DNA from: Turritopsis dohrnii
Lineage: Eukaryota; Cnidaria; Hydrozoa; Anthoathecata; Oceaniidae
Assembly: GCA_027922465.2 (NCBI GenBank)
Contig: BQMF02000289.1
Location: 186,001 to 250,000 of the forward strand
Length of the DNA stretch: 64,000 nt
Direction: 5' to 3'
The translations under genes and the position numbers were made by a program. The notes under the pieces were generated by a model. That model was not told the origin of the DNA. It saw nothing but the letters and a program-made list of their open reading frames with translations, and did not search any database. How positions within the stretch are numbered: position 1 is the stretch's first letter; each line of letters begins with the position of its first letter. Positions 36,181-49,275 of the stretch are shown here, in pieces.

Positions 36181-36657
36181 CGTAAAATATTATTATTTCT
36201 AAGAAGCTGAAATTTAAAAAAAGGTGTGAAGAAATCATATCGAGGCAATTGTCAAGCAAGTAGAAGGGGAATGTGTGTAACACTTTTGATAACAAATCAT
36301 AAAAGTTGGAAACGAATTTGCCATTATCAGAAATGTAGAATTTGAAGTGATAACCCCAAAGAGGGTCATGAAGAACTGATCAGGCATAACAAAGCAGTAA
36401 GAGTCGGTAGTATTTAGATGTTTAAAGTTATTATTTCATTAATACCAATTACAGAGTGTTTTCAGTCGGAGATGGAGATGGGTGACGTCATCTTGATCAC
36501 GTGATGTAGCAAAATTACTCAAGTATTCGATACTCAATAAAACAATTTGAAACCCACCAAATGAGACCTCCAAACGTTTGAGTGAAAGCATCTTTAACCT
36601 AAGAAAGGCTAAGATCCAAGACGTTTTTTAACGCTTCCAGGCTATGATAAGCCGCTG

Positions 36658-37387
36658 TTATAGTTCCACTTTGCTTTTTTCCTTCTGTAATTTATGAAGT
36701 CCGACCAGATACCCGATCACGTGAGCAGCAGTAAGCGGTCCGTTGTAAGTGACGTAATCTATCTCACTTTCGAAATATCTGATTGGTGGAAACAAGGTAA
36801 TCTAAAACAGGTGGAAGTTAAGTGTAAACATATGGGAACAATTAAGTAGACTGTGACCCTCAGTTTCAAAAAGCTCCCATACATAAAAGATATCTGCATA
36901 TCAATAATTATTCAACAAAGCCAAGAAGATTATTGGAAAACTTTTCAGCAATTCGCTCTACCATTTTATAGATTGTAAAGAAAGAGCTTAAAATAGCTAC
37001 CACTAAACATTTTTGGGGTGACTACACCAGATAAATGATTATATTTTTCATTTGACTATAGTTAATGGCAACAGACAGAAAAAAGATCATTCATTTGTCA
37101 CACCCTATAAGCCGCTACAATAGTCTTGATTCAAATTACAATCAATCTAAATAAGGTAAAAAACGAAATCACCAATCAGAAATTCACTGCCAACCAATTA
37201 AATTTCTGTATTTAATCACGTGACCCCACTCACTATAGCTAGCTTAATGTTAATATCCATGTCCACCATGACGATGACAGGTCATTTCTGAATTGACGTG
37301 TACATCGTACCAAGAGTTATGAAAATAGATTAAATATGGGGTGTTCTTGATGCTGTCTATCAATTTGTCACCGTCAATATTTTCAAC
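36658..37387 (-). pseudogene. TXNDC5: Truncated TXNDC5 3' fragment in copy A
   Basis: This holds duplicates of the last four exons of the TXNDC5 gene at 49276-58176. The exon 9 copy (37311-37387) is complete. The exon 10 copy keeps only its 3' part (about 37233-37263); the rest and part of the intron are deleted. In the exon 11 copy (about 37106-37146) the final CAG codon has become TAG, next to an altered donor. The exon 12 copy (36658-36801) still reads to a KVEL stop. There is no 5' part of the gene. The fragment cannot make the protein. Confidence 0.85.
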
Positions 37388-38677
37388 CTAAAACGAAATG
37401 CAGATTAGCGTAAGAGTGAAGTTGTTTCATGTCACCCAGTGCTTCAATCCATTAGAATTAAAACAATTTGAAAAGAAAAGTGATTCGCACGATTGTTACA
37501 AAAACGTGAAGTTCGTTCTGACAACCTATAAACTCGTCTCAAGGTCTCTGTAATTGTGTGAAGGATCAGACAGAATCGTTTAGCCGCAGTCTATATTACG
37601 TCAAAAGACGCCCTGTGACAATATCAAAATAAATTTGACCATGGCGCCACAATTGTTAAAAGCCACACAATTGAATCAACGCATATGTGAAATCAAAAGA
37701 TTTACAAGACCAGGGTGTGGACAGAGTCTCTTCACTTTGATAGTATGTGCAAATGAAAACATAACACAATTTCAATCAAAATATTTCCTATGCAACTACA
37801 AAAGTAAGTTTGAAAGTAAATGAGCTTCTTGGCTGTGATTCTACCAACATCGAGTTTCTGACAGGTGTGCAGGTATTCCTCCTGTCAACAAAAACACACC
37901 ATAAACTACTAAATTAAATCAATAGTAATCAATAAAAACTGTTTAACAAGATTCGCAAAGATGCGACTTTATATTTCCCCAAAGTTACAATGGTAAATAC
38001 AATGGTAAAGCTACCATCAATCTGATACTCATATAAAAATGCTGTTCATACTCATCAGGGTGGAATTGTGGTAATAAGTTTATTACCACAAAAAACAAAT
38101 TCATTATGAAATGAATATGTATGAATATCTAATGATAAGGTTTCTCTCACAACTTTTGCCGAAGAGTTAAAAAGTGACTGAGAAGTTAATATGGAGATTA
38201 TAAGTTCTAAATGCCACCAATATTTCCCCTTAAACAACTGAATAACTATGGATACATATCACATTGAAGATAAAAATTAAGGTCTTCCATGAAAAAAATT
38301 AGAAATATACAAACTCGAAAAATCTATTCAAAATACTGACAAAATAAAATAACAAATACAAAAATCAAATTATAAACAGCAATAGTTTGTTAGACGGTTT
38401 GAAGTTAGATTTAAAAATTAAATCTGTTTCTACTTCTTGTTAACTGTAGGTGATCTTCGAAGCACGAAGCATTACTAACATCAAAAGCGTAACTAAATTT
38501 TAAAAATCAATACTTAAAAGCAGTTGAAATACTTCTTTTTGTTTTTCTTTAGGAAACAATATAATACCATATCTGAAAAGGAAAATATTAAAAATATAAC
38601 AACTCATTCATTTATATGTTATTTCTCAATATTCCACTGTTAAAAGGCAAGCAATCGCTCTGTGACAACAATAAAGT

Positions 38678-41600
38678 CTAGCTTATTATCGGAATGAAAA
38701 ACTCTACTCTGTTCTTACAGGTAGTTAACATTTCTTTCTTCAACCTTTTACAATCTTCCAGTCTCATACAAAATTCTGAGTTATTAAGCTTTTCACATCT
38801 CGCTTCATTCTTCAATATTTCCAAAGCATACAGACTTTTCACCATAATAATTGCAAAAGAGTTCTCACTGTCAACGTTTTTCAAGTAACATTCAAATGCA
38901 TCCATTGCCTTCTTAAATTTATTCAGGCACATCAGAAGTGTACCCTTCAGCAGGAATTCACGATGATCGTTGACTAGAAGAATGCTATTTAATGCCTTTT
39001 CAAAATCACCCATCTGGTAATACACAAATGCTTTATTAAAACGACATACATCTATTTCCCTATTCAGATTTTGCGATAAACAAATTCTTTCACATTCCTC
39101 TAACAAATGCAGAGATGATATATAATCTTCCTTCATTTCAAACAGAGCTGACTTTAGCAACTGAATATATATCAGTGATCTTTGGTTGAGTTTCAAATCG
39201 AACATTTTTGTTTTATCTTCAATATCAGTTATCATCTCAACCATCCCAGATTCGTCTCGTTTTAACCAGAAAATTGCGGCTTTACGTATTAACATGTTGA
39301 TGATATGAAATGACATTTGTTGTGGATCTGCCAATGCAAGAAATTCATCAATTCTTTTCAAGCAAATTTCATAATCCCCAATAAACTGTAAAATGTCGAC
39401 ATCTTCTTTTAACAAATCGACATACATCGAATTGCCAACATGCTTTTCAATCTCCTTGCTTACAGAGTAATAAATATTTCTGACGGTATCAAACTTTCCT
39501 AATGGACAGTTCAAACTGACATACATCAAGCTGAACCATACATACAAAACATCGCTTTTAAGGAAAGACTTCTTGACTTTTTCAAACCATATCTGACACT
39601 GTTTGAAGCAATCTTTATAATTTCCATCAGTTAACAAAGTTGTTATTTTTCTGTACATGATAACTAACTCTTCAGTTGTTCCAGGTTCAGCATTCGAATA
39701 ACTAAGGGAGTCTTCCAAATCCTTATCAAATTTTGAGTCATTAAGGAAGACAGCAACATCTGAGGCCTTTTGCACCAAATAGGGTTTGCGGCACTTATAA
39801 TCATACGTCATATGCTTGTAGTGAATATACCACATATGCTTGTAGTGAATATACCAAAGATTCTCGTCATCCGTTTCACCATGTTTTGTATCTGAACATG
39901 CTTTAATCAATAATTTGGAAAGATTGTCCAAATTTAGATCTTTGAAAACATCATTCTTATCAAACCCTTCAGCAAAGATGATAACTTTTTGAACTAAACT
40001 ATGCATTAAAACAATTATTGACGCACTACCAGTATTTGCTTTACGAGATATTAACGAATATTCACATAAAATATCGATAATCTCGTTTAATTCGATCATG
40101 CTTTTGATTTTTTCATGATAGATGAACGTTTTGGTATTAATAAAGCTTCCATCCATAAATGCCATCATATTCAAAACATCAATGGCTACATGATTATTAT
40201 GCTTCGCAAGCTTCTCATGAGCTAATTTCCAAACAGTCAATAATGTTTTATCATAAGAAACTCCATCTGTTTCCTGAAGATTGATATCTAACAATTGTCT
40301 GTGTCCTTCTCTAAAGAATGTTCGATATTCTTCAATACTTACACGATGTTTTGTAATATAGCTTTTAGCTTGCTGCATAGCTAGTGGTAAACACTGAAGT
40401 TCAGCAACAAGTTTCGTGAGATCCTTGATGTCCGCTGCAGGAAAAGCACTACAAAAGAACGTTTTAGCTTCATCCTCCTCAAATATGTCAACTTCCATAC
40501 TTTCAACATGACTACTGTCCCAACCACTCCATTGCGATGTGATAATTACATGGGGCTTAACATTTAGATCTAAATTTTGAAGGAAGGGCTTGATGCTTGG
40601 CATATTTTCTGCATTGTCGAGCACAAATAAACATTTTGAACATTTCAATTTTCTGCAAATTAGTTGGGTCAAAACTTCAATGGAATTATTCCTCGTATCC
40701 ACATCAAGATATGATGTGAGATTCCGGAGGGAGAAGGATAAGGATGAAGCATTCAACCAGAAAATGTTATCATAATCTGTATCACCGTGTACATGTATGT
40801 ATTGAGAAGCCAATTCAGTTTTACCAACTCCACCAAGTCCCCATAAACAAACTGCAGAATATTTCAATCTACTCTCTTTCATCAATTCCTTCTTCATATT
40901 GGTAATGATCGTCTGACGGCCAGTGAAATTATCGACTGGTTCATGAATATTCCAACGTATACCAGTTTCATGATCCTCTAGATAACAAAATAAAACCAGT
41001 ATTTAAAATGAATTTGCATCTATGTAAGGTATTTCTAGAATTGTAAATGATAGTTCCTTGATGATAGATGATCAAGATGTCAGTCTGTGCGATGCGTTTT
41101 TGTGAGAAGCACAAAATATTGGAAATTATAATTACTTTGAAATTGATGGCAAGTGAAACTTGATTTACTATTTTGAATAACTGGGAAAATGTTGCTAATG
41201 GAAAACAAAACTATTAGCTTCTTTTATGCTATAATAATTATCTTCACAACGATAATCTTATCAGCACCCTACTGCTACAACGTGCATAAATGTATATAAG
41301 CATATGCCTTACTGTTTACCGAAAACTACAGTTTTTATACGCAGAAAATACAAAGTAACTTTTATGTAAAATCCCAAGGCTTGGACTAATTAGCTGAATT
41401 GATTGATCAGTAATGTGTATTGCAAAAAGTATCAGCATATCTGCTTCGATTTTGTCAACAAATCTCTGTTTCGATAATATTTTGAAAACTAGAAAACGAA
41501 AGAATCTTAGATTTACCCGAAAATTTTAATCCACTAAGCTATTTCCTGATTGTAGTTTATTACTATAGCTATCATTGTTTGATAGTCATTCTATTGTCCT

Positions 41601-44600
41601 CTGATGAATTTATGACAATTTTTCATCACATCCAAACCATATCGTTGATTTTAGCTAATTGTTGATTCTACATGACTCCGCTTGAGACAAAGTCACAGAC
41701 TTGTTAGTAGTTCTTGATGATTATCCCTGAAAACTAGTGACAATTAACAAGAGCAGATGCTCACCTGACTTTTCCTTTAACGCAACAGATTTCTTGATAT
41801 CGTCGACATTAATTTCTAACTCTTCCACTTTAGCTTCAAGAGTTTCTAAAGACAAAATTTTCATTTTGAATCATGATTAGAAAACAATTAAAGGTCTACG
41901 TAACCAATTTCCGCAAACTGACCCATTTCAGCAACACGCGCATTAGAAGCTAACATTGGTATTAATTTAACTGAATCAGCAATCAGTTTATTCAAATCGC
42001 ATTATATGCGAGGTGTTTGAAATGCAAAGCGTTCGCGTGGACAGTTTTTTGGCCTGAATCACAGCCTTGACTTGTGAGATGCCATTCTCAATGACAAACC
42101 GGAAGGTGTTATTGTAGGGTCCTTATCACTTTTCATGTTGTTATTCATATAAACTCAGCACAATTCATCGCTGTTTATCATTTTACACCATTGCTCTATT
42201 TGAATGCTATAGCTATATTGTCCCTGATTTATGTTGGTTTTTATTTTGCAGCTACCATTTTTATTTAGCTAATTTTTAGTACTTAGTAAAGTTCTTTTTT
42301 GATCAGGCACTTCATAGTTACGTATTTGGATTAACATTCGACTTTATAATGTTACTACATGTACAAGTTTGTTAATATATACCTTCACATTTAGACCATG
42401 CTGATGCATTCTTTAAATTGTTGCAAGTATGGACCCCTCCCAACATATTTGTTGAAACCCAGTCAGTTCAAACTGCTTTTCCGAGTATGATAAATCATCT
42501 TTTTTAGAAGAAATCATCCTTTTTGAAACTCACAACATTCACCACAGTGCAGTGACACAATGTCACCGTTCATTTGAATTTAATACTTAGAGAGAAAACT
42601 AAATGCCTTAAAATATATGTTTTAACCAATCATAAGTTACGAGATACAATATAATTACAACTAATGCTATTGCCTAGATCAAATCAACTATAAGGCAGAA
42701 TCAGGAAAAATGCATAGACCACAAAACCAGAAGGTGACAAAACAAAAATGCAGGTATGTATTATTCTAAGAATGATTCTGCCTGCTCAAGCTATTTCAAA
42801 GAAATTGGAAATTGCTAATATGCTTGATGGTTACATAGGGTGGAAAGTATTGTTATTTTTATTGTGATTTTATTTAAAAATATTATAATTATGTCCAAGG
42901 GACAACTTCTGAAAATGAAAGTTTCCTTTTCATTTTTCTGGATGTAACTGATGTATTTGTATGTGCAACTCGCAGTAATGGTTTAGTTATTTTAAAAGAC
43001 AGTTGGCTTTCCATGGTCATGTTTACTTAGAAGTTTTTTCTCCTGAGTTCGTTTAATTATGTTCAGCTTTACCTTAGGTTTTTCTAATGTGATCCCATAA
43101 TTCTGAGTTGGTCGAGATTTTGTTATTAGCGAGTTTACGCAAAGACGACGAAGCCGGACACCGGACGTAAATTCAGTTATTTTGACTTTCTGCGCATGCG
43201 TTAATGGAGATTCCCTCAATTTTTTCGTCGTATATACAACCGCGAGACCGTATTTCAGCCTTTTCTACGTTCCCAACATAACGTGGAGAACTCGCATGAA
43301 ATTGGATGAAAAATGGAGGAAAATACCCAAAATATCTCAACTTCTGCCAAAGTCAAGCCTAACAGGTGTGTGATTTATATCTTCTGAAAAATCTGTGTTT
43401 GGGCTGAGACAATTATTTACTTATTCTGCTCATGTTGTTTATAGTACCAAAATGTGCTGGAGCAATGAGCATGACGTTCTTTTTGCAAGAGAACTTATCG
43501 TCAGCAACCCCTTCCAGCATAAGGGTGGCTCAAGGGAGCGAGGGCATTGCTGGGATACCATAGCTGGAATCTTGAATTCCCTAGAAAAACCAAAGTTCAA
43601 GGTTGATCAGAGAGCACTACGTGACCATTTGAATAAATTAGTAAAAGAATATGCTAGAAGAAAAGCTAATGAAGAGAAAGCATCAGGTATTGAGGTAGAA
43701 GTGGAGGAAATCGATGTTTTCATGGAGGATGTGACCCTACTAAAAAATGAAAGTGAATTAGCTGCGAAGGCTGAGAGTGATGAACGAGCAAACAAGGCAC
43801 ATGAGGAGTTCAAGGCAGCAGATTCAGTTCGTCGTCAATCTATGGAAACTTGGGCTGAAACCAAAAAGAGAGAAGGTGAAAATGATGTTGATTATATTTC
43901 CCCAAAACGTAAACGTAATAATGGAAATGATACGATTAGTTTCCTCAAAGAAAAGTCACACAATGAACTTGAACTTAGGAAAGAAGAACTAGAACTAAAA
44001 CGACAAGAGCTTGAATTCCAAAGGGAGAGAGAAAGAGATAGTAATGCTCGTAATGAGCAACTCATGGGGCAATGCAATAAGCACAATCAGGCAATGCTTA
44101 TGATTCTTGCAAAGTTAGCTGAAAAGTTTTGACCTTCCAAATTGCTGTTACTTGTATCTTGTTGAGTGGTACTAGTATAGTACGTTGAGTGGTACTAGTA
44201 CATAGTTCCTGTTTTGTTGATAGACTTTTTGTTGATAGACTTTTACAAAAAAAAACTTTCAAAAGTGAGAGAGAATAAGAGATATATTTTGTATCATTGT
44301 AAATATTATTTATTTTGTTGAAAGAAGGCAGTCTACAAGATACTGAACTGAACATATAAAATACCCACTATTTGTACCTTAACATGATATATATATTATA
44401 ATATCTTTTTGTCGGCAGAGATTTTTGTAATTGACAATGTTTGCTGTGAAGTGTATGAAAAATCTGCAAAAAAATAATGTTGTTAAGATACAAAAAATAT
44501 AAGTGATTCACCAAAATCAAATCTACACAAAATATTCTTCCAATGTAGGTGGTTCTAAGTCAAAGTAATTTTCTGTAATGTTACTGTAGTGACTATGTGC

Positions 44601-47600
44601 ATTTGTCAAAATAGCACTTATTTTGTACATTTTCCCAATTGGGCTCAATCCAAGTTTCAAATTTTTCTTAAAATCGTTGAACTTAAAATGTGTTAGTATA
44701 TCACCAAATATCCACTCAACTGAAATTCGGACCTTGCTCATGTTTTTATTAAATGCTTTCTCCATAGCTGTCAGGTTTGCTCCACCAAAGGGTGCTTGAA
44801 GATATCTCCTAAGTGGATATGCAGGGTCTCCATACAAACATAAAATATTGCCATATTGATCATATGAAAACTGTTGTAGTTGTGGCAGGAGACCAGAGAG
44901 TCCCAGCATAGCACTATCGTGCCTTTTACCTTCTATAGGACCAAATAAGTGTGCAATCATCCCATTCGGTGTAGTGACTGATTGATATTTTAATCCATGG
45001 TATCTTTTGTGACCATTATACACCATTTTTTGATTTTCACTTGGCCGACAGCAGGCTTTCAAGGTGCCATCAATAAATCCCCAAACACAATCAAGTGGAG
45101 CACCTTTAGCATGCACAGCATCTGCGAGGATTCGCAGCTTTGGAGGACTTAGCCACGGTTGGTCTAGAGAATTGAGTAGGTGACCCCATTCTGTTAACAA
45201 AAAATCCAAAGTTTGTTTAAATATCATGCACAGCTGTGGCACTGGCCTTCCAAATCTTGGAATCAGATCAGCAAAACGATTTGGGTAGCACAACCGGCGA
45301 AGTAAAATACAAAGAGCCTCCATTCCATCAGCTCTTACATTATTATAATTTGTGCAAATGATTTCATCTGCAATATGTAACGCATGTTTTAGTCTCTGCA
45401 TGTCAGTTTTTTGGAAACGAAATTCTGAATAACACTCAACTTCTGGGAAAGCTTGTAAGTCGAATAAATTATAGCTTTTGTAATCATAATCAGGATTGTT
45501 TGTTCTGTTAACATCATACAGAAGAAGAAACTCCTCTTCAGTTACCAAATTTTCATAAAAAGCTATCAACAATTGCTCTCGTGCTTCTTTTAAACTGGAC
45601 ATTCTTCTCAAGTGAAACTTTTTAACATCTATTTATGTTTTTATCTACCATTATGCGTTCCCAGCGCAAAAGTTTCCCGCGTAACTTGTAAATTAAAAGT
45701 CGCTGCTTCAGAGGACGCGACTAAGAAAACAATTTCCGTAACCGCGTCGTAGGTTGTTGCGTCGTATTTGCGTAAACTCCCTATTGTGTATGGGCTAAAC
45801 AAGCAAACTACATAAACATCTTATTCCTCAAAAAAAGGATAAAAGAACTTCATAAAACACACTCAGGAAAATGGAAATTATCACAAATAAATTACTTTCT
45901 ATTGTCTTTGTTTACTTTTTAAAAATTTTTTGAGAAAAAAATTATTATTGTGTATCAAGTGACTGCGAAATCACAAACTAGTTATCTAAAGTTATCTTTT
46001 GTTACTGATACAAACGTTGAGGCGAAGGGATGAAAGGTACTACGATGGAGAAATTATGAATTTACGGATAGGATCTTTCCTGCCTTTCTGTATAAACACT
46101 GCCTTGGGGTCAAAATATCATGTCGAACGAAAAGTCTATTGTTAAAACATTTTTAGGACAATTCACAAATGATTGTCATTCTATGACAATTTTAAGCGCG
46201 CCTTATAAAAGTGTGTAAATTAAGTAGGCCCATGGACTACAGTCCCATAACACCACGGCTGAAATCCTCCTGAAAAGAATAAGCTGAACCTGTACGCCAT
46301 CATAGTAAATCTGTTCATGTGATTCTGAAAAACAATAGCAGTCGCCCAAGGAATTTCCGAGCTATAGTAGAAAACTGCAGCAACTGCACATTGAAAATAT
46401 GAAAAATTGTTGCCTTCCGTCCGCATGATATTCGACTGTCTTAGAACGTCATTCTCAGTTTAAAGGCGAAATGAAAATGTTTATGTGGGACACTGGATGC
46501 CATGTTGACATAACATTGATAAAAGTTTGTCCCATACGCGATTTTGCACAGCGTTTCTTGTTGAGTTCTGAATGCATTGATTCTATATATTAATAGTCGA
46601 TTCTCTGTCTGTTTGTTTGTCTGTCTGTCACGTAAAATTGTAGGTGAGCTGTGAGAGAAATTATATATAATATGACGTCCGTGTGAAGCCATTCCATTGA
46701 AACCCAAATCGAACGTGATGTTTAGGGAAAATTATCTCGGTAACCAATACGGATAACTGAAGTTAGGGTCTACGACATAGACGATGGGGTGATGAAAAAC
46801 TTTTACGAACTAATTTTTTTTGGAGACGGGTCTGTAACGTCATAAAAATTTTTGATCAACGATATCTCTGTAACGGTTGGTCGTAGCAAAACGATTCCAT
46901 ACATTTTTTAATCAGTTTTTGGTGCTCTACAACATGGGTACAATAGACCTTTCTGTTAAAACGCTGTATTATGGCTGAGTTGACGTGTGTAACCTCGCTT
47001 TAGATATTCAAACTATTTCTTATTATCAGAATGGGAGTTGAGAATAATAGAGACCATTAAGAAATGAAATCAGTGGAACAATGAATCGCAAAACAACGAG
47101 GTTAGATATAAAACTCAGTCACTGTTTAGAGTTTAAACTGAAATTCGGGAATGGTCTATTATCATTGCTAATTCCCTAATTTTATTTTTCCTGAACTGAA
47201 CGCAGGGTGGACAGCCACCTTGCCTCCTGGTATTTCTTAATTATTTCTTGGAGATTGTTCTGATTAATTTTTTGAAGTTTCCTTTATAAAGCTGATTCAT
47301 TTGCTATTTTTTCTGATTCCACTACAATCCAGTTCGTCGAAATATCTACTTGGGCTTTCAGGCTGTTGCTTCTACCAATTCGCCAGCTAATTCATGAGTT
47401 TGTACCTTTGAGATAAATATTCAAACAATAGTAACTTTTCTTACCTGTTTTAATTTCCAACGCGTCCATACGACTTTTTATTTCAACTTCATACTGTTTA
47501 CGCAGCTCCTCATGTTTTACCAACAGATTATTAAGACCTTCCAGTGTCTCCAAAGAATTTCTCTCCATAGATTTTTCACACTCACTCAGCATCTTCTTAA

Positions 47601-48279
47601 GTATAAAGACTTCTCCAATCAATGATTTCATACTATCGATATCTGTTGTATTATTATGCACTACATCTTCCAACGATTTCAATCCAGCTTCAAGATAAGT
47701 CACCAAATACTTGATATAGTCAGCACGATGTGGATCCAACGACTTTGTTTTCAAGTCAGTAACATTTGTTTTATAACCAAGATATTGTAGCATCAAAATT
47801 GCTTCCTTCCATAACTTCAAAAACTCTGCTTCTGACATATTTGCAATATCGCCATAATGATAAACACCATTTCTAAGATTGTCACGTACTCGTAAACAAC
47901 ATGCTGCAATACTTGTATCACTTTGTGTTGGTTTGTTTTCCCATCCATTTGCAGGTGGAGGAAGTGTTGTACAGTTTCTAATGAGAATCACTATTAAGGT
48001 GATATCAAATTTCGACGAATCAGTTTGTTTGTTCGCAGGAAATAACAAATCCCATTGTTTTTTACCGATTATCTTTTTATTCCTCAATTTACCAAGTTTT
48101 TTTTCTTTATTCTTCAGTTCAGCATAAAGTTGACTTTGATCTTCTGGTAAACCTTGGTAAGGTTGATTGTAAATATTGTGAAGAATATCTAACAGTGCCA
48201 CACGTACATGATTCTCTATCAGAATACACAGTCTAAGCCAGTAACCACTTTTAACAATAGCATCAAGAGTGCTTGTCAT
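38678..48279 (-). CDS. HEPN-coiled coil-NB-ARC-TPR protein, copy B (NLR-like sensor)
   Basis: Paralog of the 29348-36180 gene with the same three-exon structure: 47445-48279, 41765-41845 and 38678-40977, giving 1,071 residues. Exons 2 and 3 have exactly the same lengths as in copy A. Exon 1 is 33 bases shorter, with small in-frame losses in the coiled coil and near residue 38. The HEPN motif is RNGVYH (136-141), so R and H are kept. P-loop GLGGVGKT, Walker B LFVLDN and CLPLA are unchanged. Both copies share a tandem 8-residue duplication (WYIHYKHM twice). The C-terminal 100 residues differ most between the copies. A whole Harbinger transposon sits in intron 1 without touching an exon. The gene lies about 1 kb downstream of TXNDC5 on the same strand. 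Confidence 0.9.
43313..44132 (+). CDS. Harbinger Myb/SANT-like accessory protein
   Basis: Two exons, 43313-43365 and 43445-44132, give 246 residues. The first exon starts MEENTQNISTSAKVKPN, and the splice uses CAG|GTGTGT and TATAG|T. The second carries a Myb/SANT-like trihelix region (WSNEHDVLFARELI, then WDTIAGILNSL and RALRDHLNKLV), a basic PKRKR stretch, and a long charged coiled coil (LELRKEELELKRQELEFQRE). In this superfamily the partner binds the transposon ends and brings the transposase into the nucleus. An alternative start without the first exon would lack an ATG until MCWSNEH. Confidence 0.85.
44523..45602 (-). CDS. PIF/Harbinger transposase (DDE_Tnp_4 type)
   Basis: One exon of 359 residues from the ATG at 45602 (MSSLKEAREQ); three upstream in-frame codons with a TTG were not used. 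The DDE triad is visible: Asp178 in WGFIDGT, Asp259 in LYGDPAYP and Glu296 in SVEWIFG, with the usual KRYHGLKYQ and KRHDS motifs between them. It cuts and pastes the element with a 3-bp target preference. No stop or frameshift was found. It ends about 390 bp from the Myb-like gene, tail to tail. Confidence 0.95.
   Translation of the reverse strand: MSSLKEAREQLLIAFYENLVTEEEFLLLYDVNRTNNPDYDYKSYNLFDLQAFPEVECYSEFRFQKTDMQRLKHALHIADEIICTNYNNVRADGMEALCILLRRLCYPNRFADLIPRFGRPVPQLCMIFKQTLDFLLTEWGHLLNSLDQPWLSPPKLRILADAVHAKGAPLDCVWGFIDGTLKACCRPSENQKMVYNGHKRYHGLKYQSVTTPNGMIAHLFGPIEGKRHDSAMLGLSGLLPQLQQFSYDQYGNILCLYGDPAYPLRRYLQAPFGGANLTAMEKAFNKNMSKVRISVEWIFGDILTHFKFNDFKKNLKLGLSPIGKMYKISAILTNAHSHYSNITENYFDLEPPTLEEYFV
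46582..46945 (+). repeat. Fuller copy of the dispersed repeat in copy B
   Basis: This begins TCTATATATTAATAGTCGAT, then the TCTGTCTGTTTGTTTGTC block, and runs to CTCTACAACATGGGTAC, in the same order as 2958-3310. Copy A retains only the last part at 34735-34815. Confidence 0.75.
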
Positions 48280-49275
48280 CGTACAAATATATTTCTAAGA
48301 ATCTGAAACAAAAGAAGGTGTGAAGAAATCATACAGAGGCGATTATCAAGCAAGTAGAAGGGGAATGTATGTGACCAGAGATATGTAAAAAAAAGAAAGA
48401 TAAACAACTCGTTTGAACTTGATTGACAGCTTATTGTTAATCTTTTTGTTTCGCGCTTCTATACAACGCCATCCGTGTCCCCAGATCCAGACTCTTTTTT
48501 TTGAGAATAATTAAATTTTAGAAAGATTAAGATATATAACGAGTGTTACCGACCATTTAAGTTGTTGTTGATTTGTCTTTCATAAATATATCCTGAGAGA
48601 TTTTGATATTTTACAGGCGAATCTTAATCTCACACAAATACTCTTCATTTTTCTTAATGTTTGTAAAAAAGATTATCATTTTAGAAAAAGAAATAACCAA
48701 TAAGTCATATACTGGTAAATTTTCTCGTAAAAATAAGTGACTCTCTTTGAAATCAATTTTTCAAAAAAAGTACTGAAGTCTGATGCAAGTCTGGCTAATA
48801 ACACTTAAGGTATGCTTTTATTTATCAGTTTATTTGATTAAGATTATTCAACATTCGTTTTAAAACGAAATATTTTGAGAAAAGTCAGACCTAAAATTCG
48901 GTGTTTACAGATGAAATATTCTTCATAATTAATGTACTCGTCTATAGTTCGGCATGTTCGGTGATCGAAAGCTTTATGAAATATTGAAATATGCGCAACT
49001 AGGAAATATTATGAAAATTATGCAATGATTATTAGTATGATGGAGCGGCATGAATCCATTGCTCCTTACGAAACAGCAGCCAGCTAATTATGATAAGGTG
49101 TGACGTCATCTCGATCACGTGATGTAGTAAAATAACTCGAGTATTCTGTACTCAGTAAAATAATTTCAGCCCCACCAAATTAGACTTCGAAAAGTTAGAG
49201 TGAAAGCATCTTTAGCCTACGAAAGGCTAAGATCCACAACGGTTTTTAACGCTTCAAGGCTATGATAAGCCGCTG

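Larger units (their letters stand above)
26690..37452. repeat. Tandem segmental duplication, copy A
   Basis: From the block GATTTGAAAAGCAAAGTGATTC at the left edge to CAATCCATTAGAAT at the right edge, this stretch aligns in order and orientation with 37455-50187. Shared landmarks are the GACGCCCTGTGACAATATC block (27570 and 37608), the three receptor exons, and the TXNDC5 3' exons. The right breakpoint corresponds to a point inside TXNDC5 intron 8. Differences are mostly insertions and deletions of mobile elements plus point changes. Confidence 0.9.
43128..45782. mobile_element. PIF/Harbinger DNA transposon, 2,655 bp, apparently complete
   Basis: The ends are inverted: AGCGAGTTTACGCAAAGACG and the complement of AGGGAGTTTACGCAAATACG. 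A 3-bp ATT target duplication flanks it (43125-43127 and 45783-45785). Copy A shows the empty site TTGTTATTGTGTATGG (33868-33883). Inside are the two genes expected of the superfamily, convergent: a Myb/SANT-like protein on plus and a DDE transposase on minus. Both are open, so the element may be young. Confidence 0.95.

Noticed and set aside
43395..44132. Single-exon 245-codon reading of the Harbinger Myb-like gene from a non-ATG start
   Set aside because: A two-exon model with a real ATG, good splice sites and matching phase explains the N-terminus better.
34735..46945. The dispersed repeat as a new insertion in copy B
   Set aside because: Copy A retains the repeat's 3' portion at the same place, so copy A lost sequence and copy B did not gain it.
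29348..48279. The two receptor genes as two alleles collapsed in tandem by the assembler
   Set aside because: Intronic divergence near 9% and several private insertions argue for paralogs, though only long reads would settle it.
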